Below, one piece after another: positions 21,907-29,188 of a stretch of 29,188 bases of DNA (positions are counted from its first letter, which is position 1; every line of letters starts with the position of its first letter). The notes under the pieces are model-generated. The model was not told the DNA's origin. It saw only the letters and a program-made list of their open reading frames with translations, and searched no databases. Made by a program: the position numbers and the translations under genes. The DNA lies in NCBI GenBank assembly GCA_900556585.1, contig USPD01000011.1:1-29188 (forward strand), given 5' to 3'. The DNA is from an uncultured Eggerthella sp. GTDB taxonomy: Bacteria; Actinomycetota; Coriobacteriia; Coriobacteriales; Eggerthellaceae.

Positions 21907-22677
21907 ATGTTACTTGCAATTGACGTAGGAAACACCCAAACCGTCCTAGGCATTTACGACAATGACACGTTAGTGCACATGTGGCGCGTTGCTACCAATG
22001 TTGATCATACCAGTGATGAGCTTCGTATTAAGCTTCACACTTTAATGATGGCGGAAGATCTTGAGTATTCCCGAATTGATGGAGCCATTTTGGCTTCTGT
22101 AGTGCCAGCGTTAACTCATAATTGGGAAAAAGCATGCTGTCGATCATTTGGCGTTGAGACCTTAATTGTTTCAGCAGCAAGTGCTGGCCATCTTATTAAG
22201 GTTGATATGGAAAAGTTTCCTGAATTAGGTGCCGACCGTGTTGCGGATGCTGTAGCAGCCAAGAATCTCTATGGCGATCCTGTAATCGTAGTGGACTTTG
22301 GCACTGCTACCAATATTGAAATTATTGGAAAAGGCGGAATTTTCCTTGGTGGTATTATTGCGCCAGGTGTTGAATCTTCTATGCGTTCACTGTTTACTCG
22401 TGCTGCATTGTTGCGTTCGGTCGAACTTGAAGACCCCGGAACGGCCATTGGAAGCAGCACGGCAGAGTGCTTGAAGGTTGGTATGGTTTATGGCGAAGCT
22501 GCTCGTGTTGATGGCTTGGTTGATAGGGTATTTGACCAGCTTGGATATGAGGCAACCGTTATTGCGACGGGTGGATTAGCGCATAGAATTGCTCCTCATT
22601 CAAGACGTATTACCGAAATTAATCTTGAATTGACCTTACAGGGATTACGCATGATCTATAACGAGCTTTCGCGTTAG
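21907..22677 (+). CDS. coaX: Type III pantothenate kinase
   Basis: A 256-residue enzyme for the first step of CoA synthesis (pantothenate to 4'-phosphopantothenate); type III kinases need a monovalent cation and are not inhibited by CoA. ATG 21907 gives the family start MLLAIDVGNTQT with the phosphate-binding D6 motif; in-frame starts at 21877 and 21886 add up to ten residues. D110 in LGADRVADAVAA is the catalytic base, VVDFGTATNIEI is the second ASKHA motif, and GGIIAPGVESSMRSLF and ATGGLA follow. It is divergent from the two-component genes and leads into fhs after 54 bases. Confidence 0.94.
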   Translation: MLLAIDVGNTQTVLGIYDNDTLVHMWRVATNVDHTSDELRIKLHTLMMAEDLEYSRIDGAILASVVPALTHNWEKACCRSFGVETLIVSAASAGHLIKVDMEKFPELGADRVADAVAAKNLYGDPVIVVDFGTATNIEIIGKGGIFLGGIIAPGVESSMRSLFTRAALLRSVELEDPGTAIGSSTAECLKVGMVYGEAARVDGLVDRVFDQLGYEATVIATGGLAHRIAPHSRRITEINLELTLQGLRMIYNELSR

Positions 22678-22731
22678 AATTTTTTACAGGGCAAGAATCA
22701 TTGCAAGGTGCACAGAAGAAAGGGCTTACAT

Positions 22732-24399
22732 ATGCTGAGTGATATTGAAATTGCGCAAGCAACGCAACCGCGTGATATTACGGAAATTGCCGAAAAGGCC
22801 GGTATTGATTCAGCTTATTTGGAATGTTACGGTCGCGCAAAAGCAAAGGTTGACTACAACCTTCTTCGTAATGAATCTCACGAGCCAGGTAAGCTCATTT
22901 TGGTTACCGCTATTAATCCAACACCTGCTGGCGAAGGCAAAACAACCACAACGGTTGGTCTAGGCGATGCACTCAGCCATCTTGGAAAGAAAACCGTTAT
23001 TGCACTTCGCGAGCCTTCTTTAGGTCCAGTTTTTGGTATTAAGGGCGGAGCTGCTGGTGGTGGCTATGCTCAGGTAATTCCTATGGAAGACATTAACTTG
23101 CATTTTACGGGTGACTTCCACGCAATTGGTGCGGCAAACAATTTGCTTGCTGCATTATTGGATGCCCATATTCATAATGGCAACGAACTCAATATTGATG
23201 TTCGTCGTATTACCTGGAAACGCGTAGTAGATATGAATGATCGCCAATTGCGCAACATTGTTTGTGGCCTTGGCGGAAAAGCTAATGGTGTTCCTCGTGA
23301 AGATGGCTTTGATATCACCGTTGCATCTGAAGTAATGGCAATTTTCTGCCTTGCAACATCTATTACTGACTTGAAGGAGCGCTTGGGTCGCATCGTTGTT
23401 GGCTATACGCGTGATGATAAGCCCGTTACTGCTCATGATTTGCATGCTGAAGGTGCTATGACTGCGCTCTTAAAGGATGCCTTAAAGCCAAATTTGGTTC
23501 AGACGCTTGAAGGTACCCCTGCCTTTGTTCATGGTGGTCCATTTGCAAATATTGCCCATGGTTGCAATTCTATTATGGCTACGCGTATGGGTCTTGCTCT
23601 GGGCGATTATTGTGTTACGGAAGCAGGCTTCGGCGCAGATCTTGGCGCAGAAAAGTTCTTGGATATCAAATGCCGCCTTGCGGAGCTTCAGCCTGATGCG
23701 GTTGTTGTTGTTGCTACGGTACGCGCACTGAAGAACCATGGTGGCGTACCTAAGGATCAGCTTAACGAGGAAAACCTTGAGGCATTACAGGCTGGTCTTC
23801 CAAATTTGCTACAGCATGTTGAAAACATTACCAAGGTATATAAGCTCCCTTGTGTTGTTGCTATTAACGAGTTCCCAACCGACACTCAAGCTGAACTCGA
23901 TCTGGTTCGTGAAAAGTGTCAAGAACTAGGCGTTAACGTTGCACTTTCTCAGGTTTGGGCAAAGGGCGGCGAAGGTGGAGAAGAGTTGGCTGAGGAAGTT
24001 TTGCGTCTTTGCGAACAGCCTAGCGAACTTGAATTTGCCTATAGTGATGATCTGGGACTTGCAGAAAAAATGGAAGCAATTGCTAAGCGTGTTTACCATG
24101 CCGATGGCGTAAACTTCACTCCTGCTGCCAAGAAGCAAATTGCTCAAATTGAAGGTATGGGTTTTGGACATATGCCTGTATGTATGGCAAAAACCCAGTA
24201 TAGCTTCTCTGATGATGCTTCCAAGTTGGGTGCTCCTCGTAATTTCACTATCACCGTTCGCGAGGTGAAGGTTTCTGCGGGAGCAGGCTTTGTGGTTGCG
24301 CTTACGGGCAATGTTATGACGATGCCAGGTTTAGGCAAGAATCCTGCCGCATTTAAGATTGATGTTGATGAATCTGGCAAGATTTCAGGCTTGTTCTAA
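22732..24399 (+). CDS. fhs: Formate--tetrahydrofolate ligase
   Basis: A 555-residue cytoplasmic enzyme making 10-formyl-THF from formate, THF and ATP. ATG 22732 has AGAAAGGG before it; the frame extends to 22708 without one. The P-loop INPTPAGEGKTTTTVGLGDA is at about 61-80 (K70), with REPSLGPVFGIKGGAAGGGY and GDFHAIGAANNLL following, then the EAGFGADLGAEKF and VATVRALK motifs; the C-terminal TGNVMTMPGLG segment is intact. The length is standard. With fchA and folD downstream it forms the formyl-to-methylene branch of folate C1 metabolism. No methylene-THF reductase or CO dehydrogenase gene is in the window, so acetogenesis is not implied. Confidence 0.96.
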   Translation: MLSDIEIAQATQPRDITEIAEKAGIDSAYLECYGRAKAKVDYNLLRNESHEPGKLILVTAINPTPAGEGKTTTTVGLGDALSHLGKKTVIALREPSLGPVFGIKGGAAGGGYAQVIPMEDINLHFTGDFHAIGAANNLLAALLDAHIHNGNELNIDVRRITWKRVVDMNDRQLRNIVCGLGGKANGVPREDGFDITVASEVMAIFCLATSITDLKERLGRIVVGYTRDDKPVTAHDLHAEGAMTALLKDALKPNLVQTLEGTPAFVHGGPFANIAHGCNSIMATRMGLALGDYCVTEAGFGADLGAEKFLDIKCRLAELQPDAVVVVATVRALKNHGGVPKDQLNEENLEALQAGLPNLLQHVENITKVYKLPCVVAINEFPTDTQAELDLVREKCQELGVNVALSQVWAKGGEGGEELAEEVLRLCEQPSELEFAYSDDLGLAEKMEAIAKRVYHADGVNFTPAAKKQIAQIEGMGFGHMPVCMAKTQYSFSDDASKLGAPRNFTITVREVKVSAGAGFVVALTGNVMTMPGLGKNPAAFKIDVDESGKISGLF

Positions 24400-24659
24400 A
24401 TGAAGCTTATTTAATCTTTGTCCGGACAATGCCATGAATGCTTATGTTTGATAGATAGATAAATTAGTGCTCATGCATTTAAATCCTGTGCCTCTACCGC
24501 TTTGATTTGCTTTGACTTATTTAGGCGATAGAGGCACTTGCAATGTTTAGGTAATTTGGGAAGTATTCAGATGCGTGAAGTGCTCTAGAATTTTTGTTGT
24601 AGATATCTTTCTTATTGCCTCTATCGTCTCTTTGGGTGAGGTGTATTCGTACGCTTTCC
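24400..24659 (+). other. Gap between fhs and fchA with one long hairpin
   Basis: No open frame of note. GTGCCTCTA (24488-24496) pairs with TAGAGGCAC (24529-24537) across a 32-base loop; no T-run follows, so it is not a standard terminator. TTGCCTCTAT recurs at 24615-24624. Together with the promoter-like block that follows, this suggests fchA-folD is transcribed on its own. Confidence 0.45.
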
Positions 24660-24689
24660 TTCGTATATAATACGAACAGTTTCGAAACT
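24660..24689 (+). promoter_or_regulatory. fchA promoter -10 inside a palindrome, with a second palindrome next to it
   Basis: TTCGTAT-ATA-ATACGAA (24660-24676) is a perfect 17-bp inverted repeat that contains a perfect -10 box TATAAT (24666-24671). The next bases AGTTTCGAAACT (24678-24689) are a perfect 12-bp palindrome at the expected transcription start. No good -35 is seen 16-18 bases upstream. This layout suits repression, or activation of a promoter with a weak -35. Confidence 0.6.
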
Positions 24690-24712
24690 CCCTAGTTCTA
24701 GAAAGTAAGCTA

Positions 24713-25327
24713 TTGATTGATAAAACTTTTATTTCTGAGGTAGCGGCTGGTACTCCAACTCCTGGCGGTGGTGGTGCTTCAGCATTTTGTGGAGCCCTTG
24801 GTTCTGCACTTTTGTCTATGGTTGCTAACTTAACCGTAGGTAAAAAAAGATACGCAGACGTCGAGGAGCGCGTGCAGGCTCATCTTGATCAACTTGATGA
24901 GGTTCGCGAGGAGCTTTTTGAGCTTGTGGAGCGCGATGCTGCTGCGTTTGAGCCCTTAGCTCAAGCGTTTAAACTTCCAAGGGGAACTGAAGAGGAAGAA
25001 AGACATCGTCACGAAGTTATCCAAGAAGCGCTTGTTGATGCTATCGCGGTTCCTTTTGCCATCATGAATGCTTGCGATCGCGTTATACAGCTAAGTGATT
25101 TTTTGGCTCACTATGGCAATCGGAGTGCTATTTCGGATATTGCTACGGGTGTTTCATTTGCGAAGGGCGCTCTTAAGGGTGCAGCGCTCAATGTATACGT
25201 TAATGCTGCGATGTTAGACGACCGAGCCATGGCAACGCGCTATACTGATGAAGCGGACAGGTTAATTCTTGAAAGCGGTCGTCGCGCGGACGAGATTTAC
25301 AACTACGTGTTAGAAGAAATCAGGTAA
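24713..25327 (+). CDS. fchA: Methenyltetrahydrofolate cyclohydrolase (FTCD_C family)
   Basis: A 204-residue, all-helical protein of the cyclodeaminase/cyclohydrolase family (PF04961) that interconverts 5,10-methenyl-THF and 10-formyl-THF (some relatives deaminate formimino-THF). The start is probably TTG 24713, as the family motif GTPTPGGGGASAFCGALGSA begins only 12 residues later and no ATG precedes it; GAAAG lies upstream. ERDAAAFEPL and a long helical body follow. It ends 5 bases before folD, so the two are translated together. The neighbour FolD lacks cyclohydrolase residues, which makes cyclohydrolase the likelier role here. Confidence 0.88.
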   Translation: MIDKTFISEVAAGTPTPGGGGASAFCGALGSALLSMVANLTVGKKRYADVEERVQAHLDQLDEVREELFELVERDAAAFEPLAQAFKLPRGTEEEERHRHEVIQEALVDAIAVPFAIMNACDRVIQLSDFLAHYGNRSAISDIATGVSFAKGALKGAALNVYVNAAMLDDRAMATRYTDEADRLILESGRRADEIYNYVLEEIR

Positions 25328-25332
25328 TTACA

Positions 25333-26184
25333 ATGACTCACGTTTTGCATTCCCGCCCAGTTACTGAAGCTATTGCGGATAATTTGGCTCACCGTATCGA
25401 GCGTTTAAAAATTTTAGGAATTGAACCAACATTGGCATTGGTTCGTGTGGGCGCTCGTCCTGATGACTTAAGTTATGAGCGTACTGCTATTCGTAGAGCT
25501 GAGTCTTTGGGAATTACAACACGCGTTTTTGATTTGCCCGAAACAGCCTCTCAGGAAAAGCTTTTATTGCAGCTTCGTCGCATCAATGGCGATTCAAAAA
25601 TTCATGGTTGTTTGCTGTTTCGCCCACTTCCAGAAAACATGGAAGAAAAACTGGTAAGTGATGAACTTGCCATGGCAAAAGACATAGATGGCATTTCTAC
25701 GGCTTCATTAGGCGCAGTGTTTACCGATGCGGTTGAGGGGTATGCTCCCTGTACTGCAGAAGCCTGTGTAAAGATGTTGGAATACTACAATATTCCAGTT
25801 GAAGGAAAGCATGTTGTTGTAGTTGGTCGTAGCTTGGTGGTAGGTAAGCCTGTCGCCATGCTTTTGCTTCGTCGCAATGCGAGCGTTACTATCTGTCATT
25901 CTCGCACAGCTGATTTGGCTGAAATTACCCATACGGCAGATATTGTAATTTGTGCAACGGGACGTGCACGTGCTTATGATGCGCGTTACTTCAAGCCTGG
26001 TCAGGTTGTGCTGGATGTAGGTATTAATTTTGACAAGAATGGCAAGATTTGCGGCGATGTAGATTACGATTCTGTTGAACCTATCGTGGAAGCTATTACT
26101 CCTGTTCCAGGTGGTTTGGGTTCAGTAACTACTTCTGTCACGATGGAGCATGTAGTAACGGCAGCGGAAAAGACTATCCGCTAG
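25333..26184 (+). CDS. folD: FolD-like methylene-THF dehydrogenase, cyclohydrolase residues missing
   Basis: A 283-residue protein with the FolD two-domain fold. The NAD(P)-binding VVVVGRSLVVGKPVAMLLLR motif and the KDIDG Asp (D119; human D125) are kept. The catalytic segment reads VGARPDDLSYERTAIRRA: Y48 matches human Tyr52, but the position of Lys56 is Ala52. The VQLPLP segment is LFRPLP, so the position of Gln100 is Phe96. CTPxG and PGGVGPMT are also changed (CTAEA, PGGLGSVT). In bifunctional enzymes Lys56 and Gln100 are required for cyclohydrolase, so this is probably a dehydrogenase only, with FchA supplying the other step. The segment lengths match exactly, so this is not an alignment gap. 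ATG 25333 is 5 bases after fchA. Confidence 0.85.
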   Translation: MTHVLHSRPVTEAIADNLAHRIERLKILGIEPTLALVRVGARPDDLSYERTAIRRAESLGITTRVFDLPETASQEKLLLQLRRINGDSKIHGCLLFRPLPENMEEKLVSDELAMAKDIDGISTASLGAVFTDAVEGYAPCTAEACVKMLEYYNIPVEGKHVVVVGRSLVVGKPVAMLLLRRNASVTICHSRTADLAEITHTADIVICATGRARAYDARYFKPGQVVLDVGINFDKNGKICGDVDYDSVEPIVEAITPVPGGLGSVTTSVTMEHVVTAAEKTIR

Positions 26185-26214
26185 AGTTACCTAGTACATA
26201 GAACGTGATACACT

Positions 26215-26251
26215 CAAAGCGCCAGGCTCTCGTGTTTGGCGCTTTGTTTTT
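26215..26251 (+). terminator. Terminator between folD and tsaE
   Basis: CAAAGCGCCA (26215-26224) pairs with TGGCGCTTTG (26237-26246) around a 12-base loop, then TTTTTA. It ends only about 24 bases before the tsaE start codon at 26275. A weak promoter (TTACCT 26187-26192, 16 bases, TACACT 26209-26214) just before it would place the hairpin at the 5' end of the tsaE message. Confidence 0.8.
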
Positions 26252-26274
26252 AATGGCGGAAAAAGGTAATGTAT

Positions 26275-26754
26275 ATGAGTGAACAATGGGTAGAAATTGC
26301 TACAACTGAATCCGCAAGCGAAACCAAGCAGGTGGCGGCAGCACTTGCTATGGTGGTAGGCCCTGGCGATGTAATTACCTTAGATGGTGATTTAGGGGCG
26401 GGTAAGACTCAGTTCACTCAGGGGATAGCTGAAGAACTTGATATCGAAGGACCCGTCACGAGCCCTACGTTTAATCTGGTTATAACGTATGATGACGGGT
26501 GTCTGCCTTTGCATCATTTCGATCTGTATCGTCTTGAAAGCCCAGAAGAGCTTGAAGATATTGATTTTTACGGAATCGTTGAAGGCGATGGGGTTTCGTG
26601 CATCGAATGGGCTTCGAAATTTCCTGACGATATGCCCGAAGATAGACTTGAAGTTTACTTGGAAGTAACAGGGGATAATTTGCGTAGCATAAAAGCGCGT
26701 GCGTTTGGTTCTGCGCTACAGCTAATTGATTTTTGGCAGCAGGCACTGAAATAG
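26275..26754 (+). CDS. tsaE: tRNA threonylcarbamoyladenosine synthesis ATPase TsaE
   Basis: A 159-residue ATPase that drives turnover of the TsaB-TsaD complex forming t6A at position 37 of ANN-reading tRNAs. ATG 26275 is 8 bases after AAAAAGG (26260-26266); the ATG at 26269 is too close to that site. Walker A is GDLGAGKT (38-45, K44), with the SPTFNLVITYDDG switch and HFDLYRLESPEEL following; the CIEWASKFP segment near the end is also a family mark. It stops 11 bases before the tsaB-rimI-tsaD gene, so substrate and partner are made from one message. Confidence 0.95.
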   Translation: MSEQWVEIATTESASETKQVAAALAMVVGPGDVITLDGDLGAGKTQFTQGIAEELDIEGPVTSPTFNLVITYDDGCLPLHHFDLYRLESPEELEDIDFYGIVEGDGVSCIEWASKFPDDMPEDRLEVYLEVTGDNLRSIKARAFGSALQLIDFWQQALK

Positions 26755-26765
26755 AATGGAATTGT

Positions 26766-29188
26766 ATGAAAGACTTTGTACTTGCTTTTGATACTGCAAA
26801 CGAAATGATTTCGGTGGGTTTGGGCCGTCTTGATCGTAAGACGTGTACTATCGAAATAATTGCTTCAAAAGAAACAGAGGCCTTTCGCGCATCGAATGTG
26901 AAACTGCTTCCAGAAATTGATGCTTTGCTCACTGGGGCAAAAGTGCTTCGAGAAGATGTGTCTTGTGTGGTTTGCGGTCGCGGTCCAGGCTCTTTCACGG
27001 GCGTTCGTATTTGCATGGCCAGTGCAAAAGGTATTGCCCTTGGTCTTGAGGTACCTCTTTTTGGTGTTTCGACGGCAGATGCGCAAGCTTGGCAACAGTG
27101 GGATGCAGGCGTGCGTGGCGTGGTTGTAGTGCTCGGTGACGCTATGCGTAAGGAAGTGTATCCTGTAAGCTATATATTAAGAGAGTCGGGCATTGAACGT
27201 CTGAATTCAGATTTTGTGATGAAGGCAGCTGAGTTGCCTGCTTGGTTAGACGCAACTATTGGCGATGAAGTTCGTATCACTGGCGATGCCTTAAAGAAAT
27301 ACTCGAAGTATTGCGAAGAATACGGCATCCTAGTGCAGGAGTATTGCTATCCGACAGGAAAAGGTCTTTTGTTAGCTGCGCAAGCGGCATGGAGAATGGG
27401 AGCATTTGATCCCGATAACGTAAAATTGGGCGATCCTTGCGTTTTACTTCCAGTTTATACACGCCTTTCTGATGCGGAAGAGGCCGAGCGGGCTAAGTTT
27501 GCTAAACAACAAGAAAAAGCATCTCTGATCGTTGCAAATATCGAGAATGCTTCAGAAACAACAGCTTTGAATCCAGGGCATTTGGTGCCGTGTGGCCTTG
27601 AAGAAAAAGATCTTGCTACAGGTGTTCAGGGCGGTGCGGTAATTCGCTATCAGCCTCTTGAAGCTGTGTGGGCTTCTGCGGTGGAAATGCTCGAAGCACA
27701 AACCATGGGAAGTGATGCATGGCGTACCTCGCAAATCCTAGATGAACTGCCACGAGCTGACCGTACTTGGTGGGCAGCGTATGAAATGAAGGACTCTTCC
27801 AAGCGTGCAGTAAGCCTAGAAGATGCAAAGCTTATTGGATATGCAGGTGGTTGGATTGTTGACGGACAAGTACAGGTACTTAAAGTTGCAACAGATCCTG
27901 CGTATCGTCGTCGCGGCATTGCTCAAGAACTGCTTGCGCGCATTGCTCGCGATGCACGCGATTTAGGCGCAAATGAGATGACCCTCGAGGTACGTCTTTC
28001 TAATACGGGCGCACATGCCTTTTATGAACGTTTAGGATTAGAGCGCATTGGTGTTCGTCCTCGTTATTACTCCGATAAGGAAGACGCGGTTATTTATACA
28101 GGTCCTCTTCCTTTGGCTGAACATGATGTAGCGGGTATGGAGTTACGTCTGAATGATGCTGTGAAGGCGGTCGATGCTAACCGACCTGTTCAGCCTAGTC
28201 AGCTGCTTGCGATTAAGGGTAAGCTCATTCTTGCCATTGAGACTTCTTGCGATGAAACCGCCGCAGCACTCATTGATGAAGAAGGAACAATTGTTTCTGA
28301 TGTAGTAGCATCGCAGATTGATTTCCATTCACGTTTTGGTGGTGTGGTACCTGAAATCGCAAGTCGAAAACATATTGAAGCAATTGGTGGGGTAGCGCAG
28401 GAATGTCTTGAACAAGCGCGCATTCGTACAGGTAAGGCAGACTTAACCTGGCGTGATTTGGCGGCAGTTTCTGTTACTTATGCACCAGGTCTAGTTGGTG
28501 CATTGGTAGTTGGTCTGGCGTTTGCTAAAGGGCTCGCATGGGCTGCAGATAAACCACTTATCGGCGTTAACCATCTTGAAGGGCATTTGTATGCCAACAA
28601 GCTTGCGTGCCCCGATATTAAGCCGCCTATGGTCGTTTCTTTGGTGTCGGGTGGTCATACCATGCTGGTTCATGTGAAAGACTGGGGTAATTACGTCACA
28701 ATGGGCACTACATTGGATGATGCCGTAGGCGAAGCTTTCGATAAAGTAGCTAAGGCTATGGGTCTTGGTTATCCAGGTGGTCCGCTCATTTCTAAACTTG
28801 CTGAAAAGGGCAATGCGAAAGCAGTTCGTTTTCCTCGTGCACTTATGCATTCGGGAGATTTGCAGTTTTCGCTTTCCGGATTGAAGACTTCGGTCATGAC
28901 TTATCTTCAAAAAGAAAAGCAGGCAGGTCGAGATGTCAATCAAGCAGATGTAGCGGCAAGTTTTCAGGCGGCAGTTATTGATGTGCAGGTTGCGAAAGCT
29001 AGAACAGCGCTAGAAGAAACGGGCGCTAAAGAATTTTGCTTAGGCGGTGGAGTGGCCGCTAATCCTGAATTGCGCCATGCGTATGAAGAAATGTGTATTG
29101 AAATGGGTGTACGATTAACTATGCCTCCGCTTTCAGCTTGCACTGATAATGCGGCAATGATTGCATTAGTGGCACTTGATCGCTATAA
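26766..29188 (+). CDS. tsaD: Fused TsaB-RimI-TsaD (tRNA t6A synthesis and N-acetyltransferase), 3' end outside the window
   Basis: An open frame of 807 codons with no stop by the last base. Residues 1 to about 240 are TsaB, the TsaD partner subunit (LAFDTANEMISVGL, GRGPGSFTGVRI at about 78-89, then the PVYTRLSDAEEAERAKF end). Residues about 290-450 are a GNAT acetyltransferase of the RimI type with the acetyl-CoA loop YRRRGIAQELL, expected to acetylate the N terminus of ribosomal protein S18. From about 485 on it is TsaD, the threonylcarbamoyl transferase: LAIETSCDETAAAL, metal ligands H603 and H607 (NHLEGH), SLVSGGHT, and CLGGGVAANPELR. All three domains look complete except for an estimated 30-40 residues of TsaD beyond the window. 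TsaE lies directly upstream. Confidence 0.94.
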   Translation, partial: MKDFVLAFDTANEMISVGLGRLDRKTCTIEIIASKETEAFRASNVKLLPEIDALLTGAKVLREDVSCVVCGRGPGSFTGVRICMASAKGIALGLEVPLFGVSTADAQAWQQWDAGVRGVVVVLGDAMRKEVYPVSYILRESGIERLNSDFVMKAAELPAWLDATIGDEVRITGDALKKYSKYCEEYGILVQEYCYPTGKGLLLAAQAAWRMGAFDPDNVKLGDPCVLLPVYTRLSDAEEAERAKFAKQQEKASLIVANIENASETTALNPGHLVPCGLEEKDLATGVQGGAVIRYQPLEAVWASAVEMLEAQTMGSDAWRTSQILDELPRADRTWWAAYEMKDSSKRAVSLEDAKLIGYAGGWIVDGQVQVLKVATDPAYRRRGIAQELLARIARDARDLGANEMTLEVRLSNTGAHAFYERLGLERIGVRPRYYSDKEDAVIYTGPLPLAEHDVAGMELRLNDAVKAVDANRPVQPSQLLAIKGKLILAIETSCDETAAALIDEEGTIVSDVVASQIDFHSRFGGVVPEIASRKHIEAIGGVAQECLEQARIRTGKADLTWRDLAAVSVTYAPGLVGALVVGLAFAKGLAWAADKPLIGVNHLEGHLYANKLACPDIKPPMVVSLVSGGHTMLVHVKDWGNYVTMGTTLDDAVGEAFDKVAKAMGLGYPGGPLISKLAEKGNAKAVRFPRALMHSGDLQFSLSGLKTSVMTYLQKEKQAGRDVNQADVAASFQAAVIDVQVAKARTALEETGAKEFCLGGGVAANPELRHAYEEMCIEMGVRLTMPPLSACTDNAAMIALVALDRY

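Noticed and set aside
22678..22731. Tetrahydrofolate riboswitch before fhs
   Set aside because: The gap is only 54 bases and shows no suitable fold; nor is one visible before fchA.
22708..26184. Wood-Ljungdahl acetogenesis cluster
   Set aside because: Only the folate steps fhs, fchA and folD are present; no metF, acsABCDE or CO dehydrogenase genes appear, and these folate genes also occur in many non-acetogens.
26480..27016. 178-codon minus-strand open frame opposite tsaE and tsaB
   Set aside because: It lies opposite two well-supported genes, has no ribosome binding site or recognisable motif, and its composition is that of a shadow frame.
28491..28943. 150-codon minus-strand open frame
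   Set aside because: It lies opposite the highly conserved TsaD domain; no independent coding signal.

Overview
The window looks like ordinary chromosomal housekeeping DNA from a low-to-moderate GC, probably anaerobic Gram-positive bacterium. The best guess is an actinobacterium of the class Coriobacteriia (Atopobium/Olsenella-like). This rests on gene content recalled from the group (FolP-FolK fusion, TsaB-RimI-TsaD fusion, DhnA-type aldolase, Fhs/FchA/FolD, BioY, type III pantothenate kinase) and was not tested by any search. I see no phage, intact insertion sequence, CRISPR array or rRNA operon.

Layout. 1-5000: the tail of a membrane protein gene, a Q-rich TM2-domain membrane protein, a DhnA-family class I fructose-bisphosphate aldolase, about 1.1 kb of gene-free repeat-bearing DNA, a small conserved-looking protein with a short A24 prepilin-peptidase-like protein, and tRNA-Leu(CAA) on the minus strand. 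5000-9050: PLP aminotransferase, HAD phosphatase, a convergent TetR regulator, ferritin, and a minus-strand four-helix membrane protein. 9370-16620: tilS-maf-hpt-ftsH, then folP-folK and birA. 16780-19880: mntP (minus) divergent from a MATE transporter, then bioY. 20017-21788: a minus-strand two-component system (response regulator, then kinase). 21900-26190: coaX, fhs, fchA, folD. 26275-end: tsaE and a three-domain tsaB-rimI-tsaD gene that runs off the window.

How the genes fit together. Several encode cofactor and one-carbon metabolism: FolP-FolK makes dihydropteroate, Fhs, FchA and FolD interconvert formyl-, methenyl- and methylene-tetrahydrofolate, CoaX starts CoA synthesis, and BioY and BirA import and attach biotin. 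TilS, TsaE, TsaB and TsaD modify tRNA.

Most interesting points. (1) The FolD protein lacks the lysine and glutamine needed for cyclohydrolase activity, and sits 5 bp downstream of a separate cyclohydrolase (FchA), which suggests the two activities have been split between two proteins. (2) TsaB, RimI and TsaD are fused in one chain. (3) Many intergenic regions carry degenerate short tandem repeats with a different unit each time (11, 10, 19-20, 14, 28 and 34 bp); one is in phase with the stop codon of the aldolase gene. (4) Near-perfect palindromes lie in front of mntP/MATE, bioY and fchA and look like undescribed operators.
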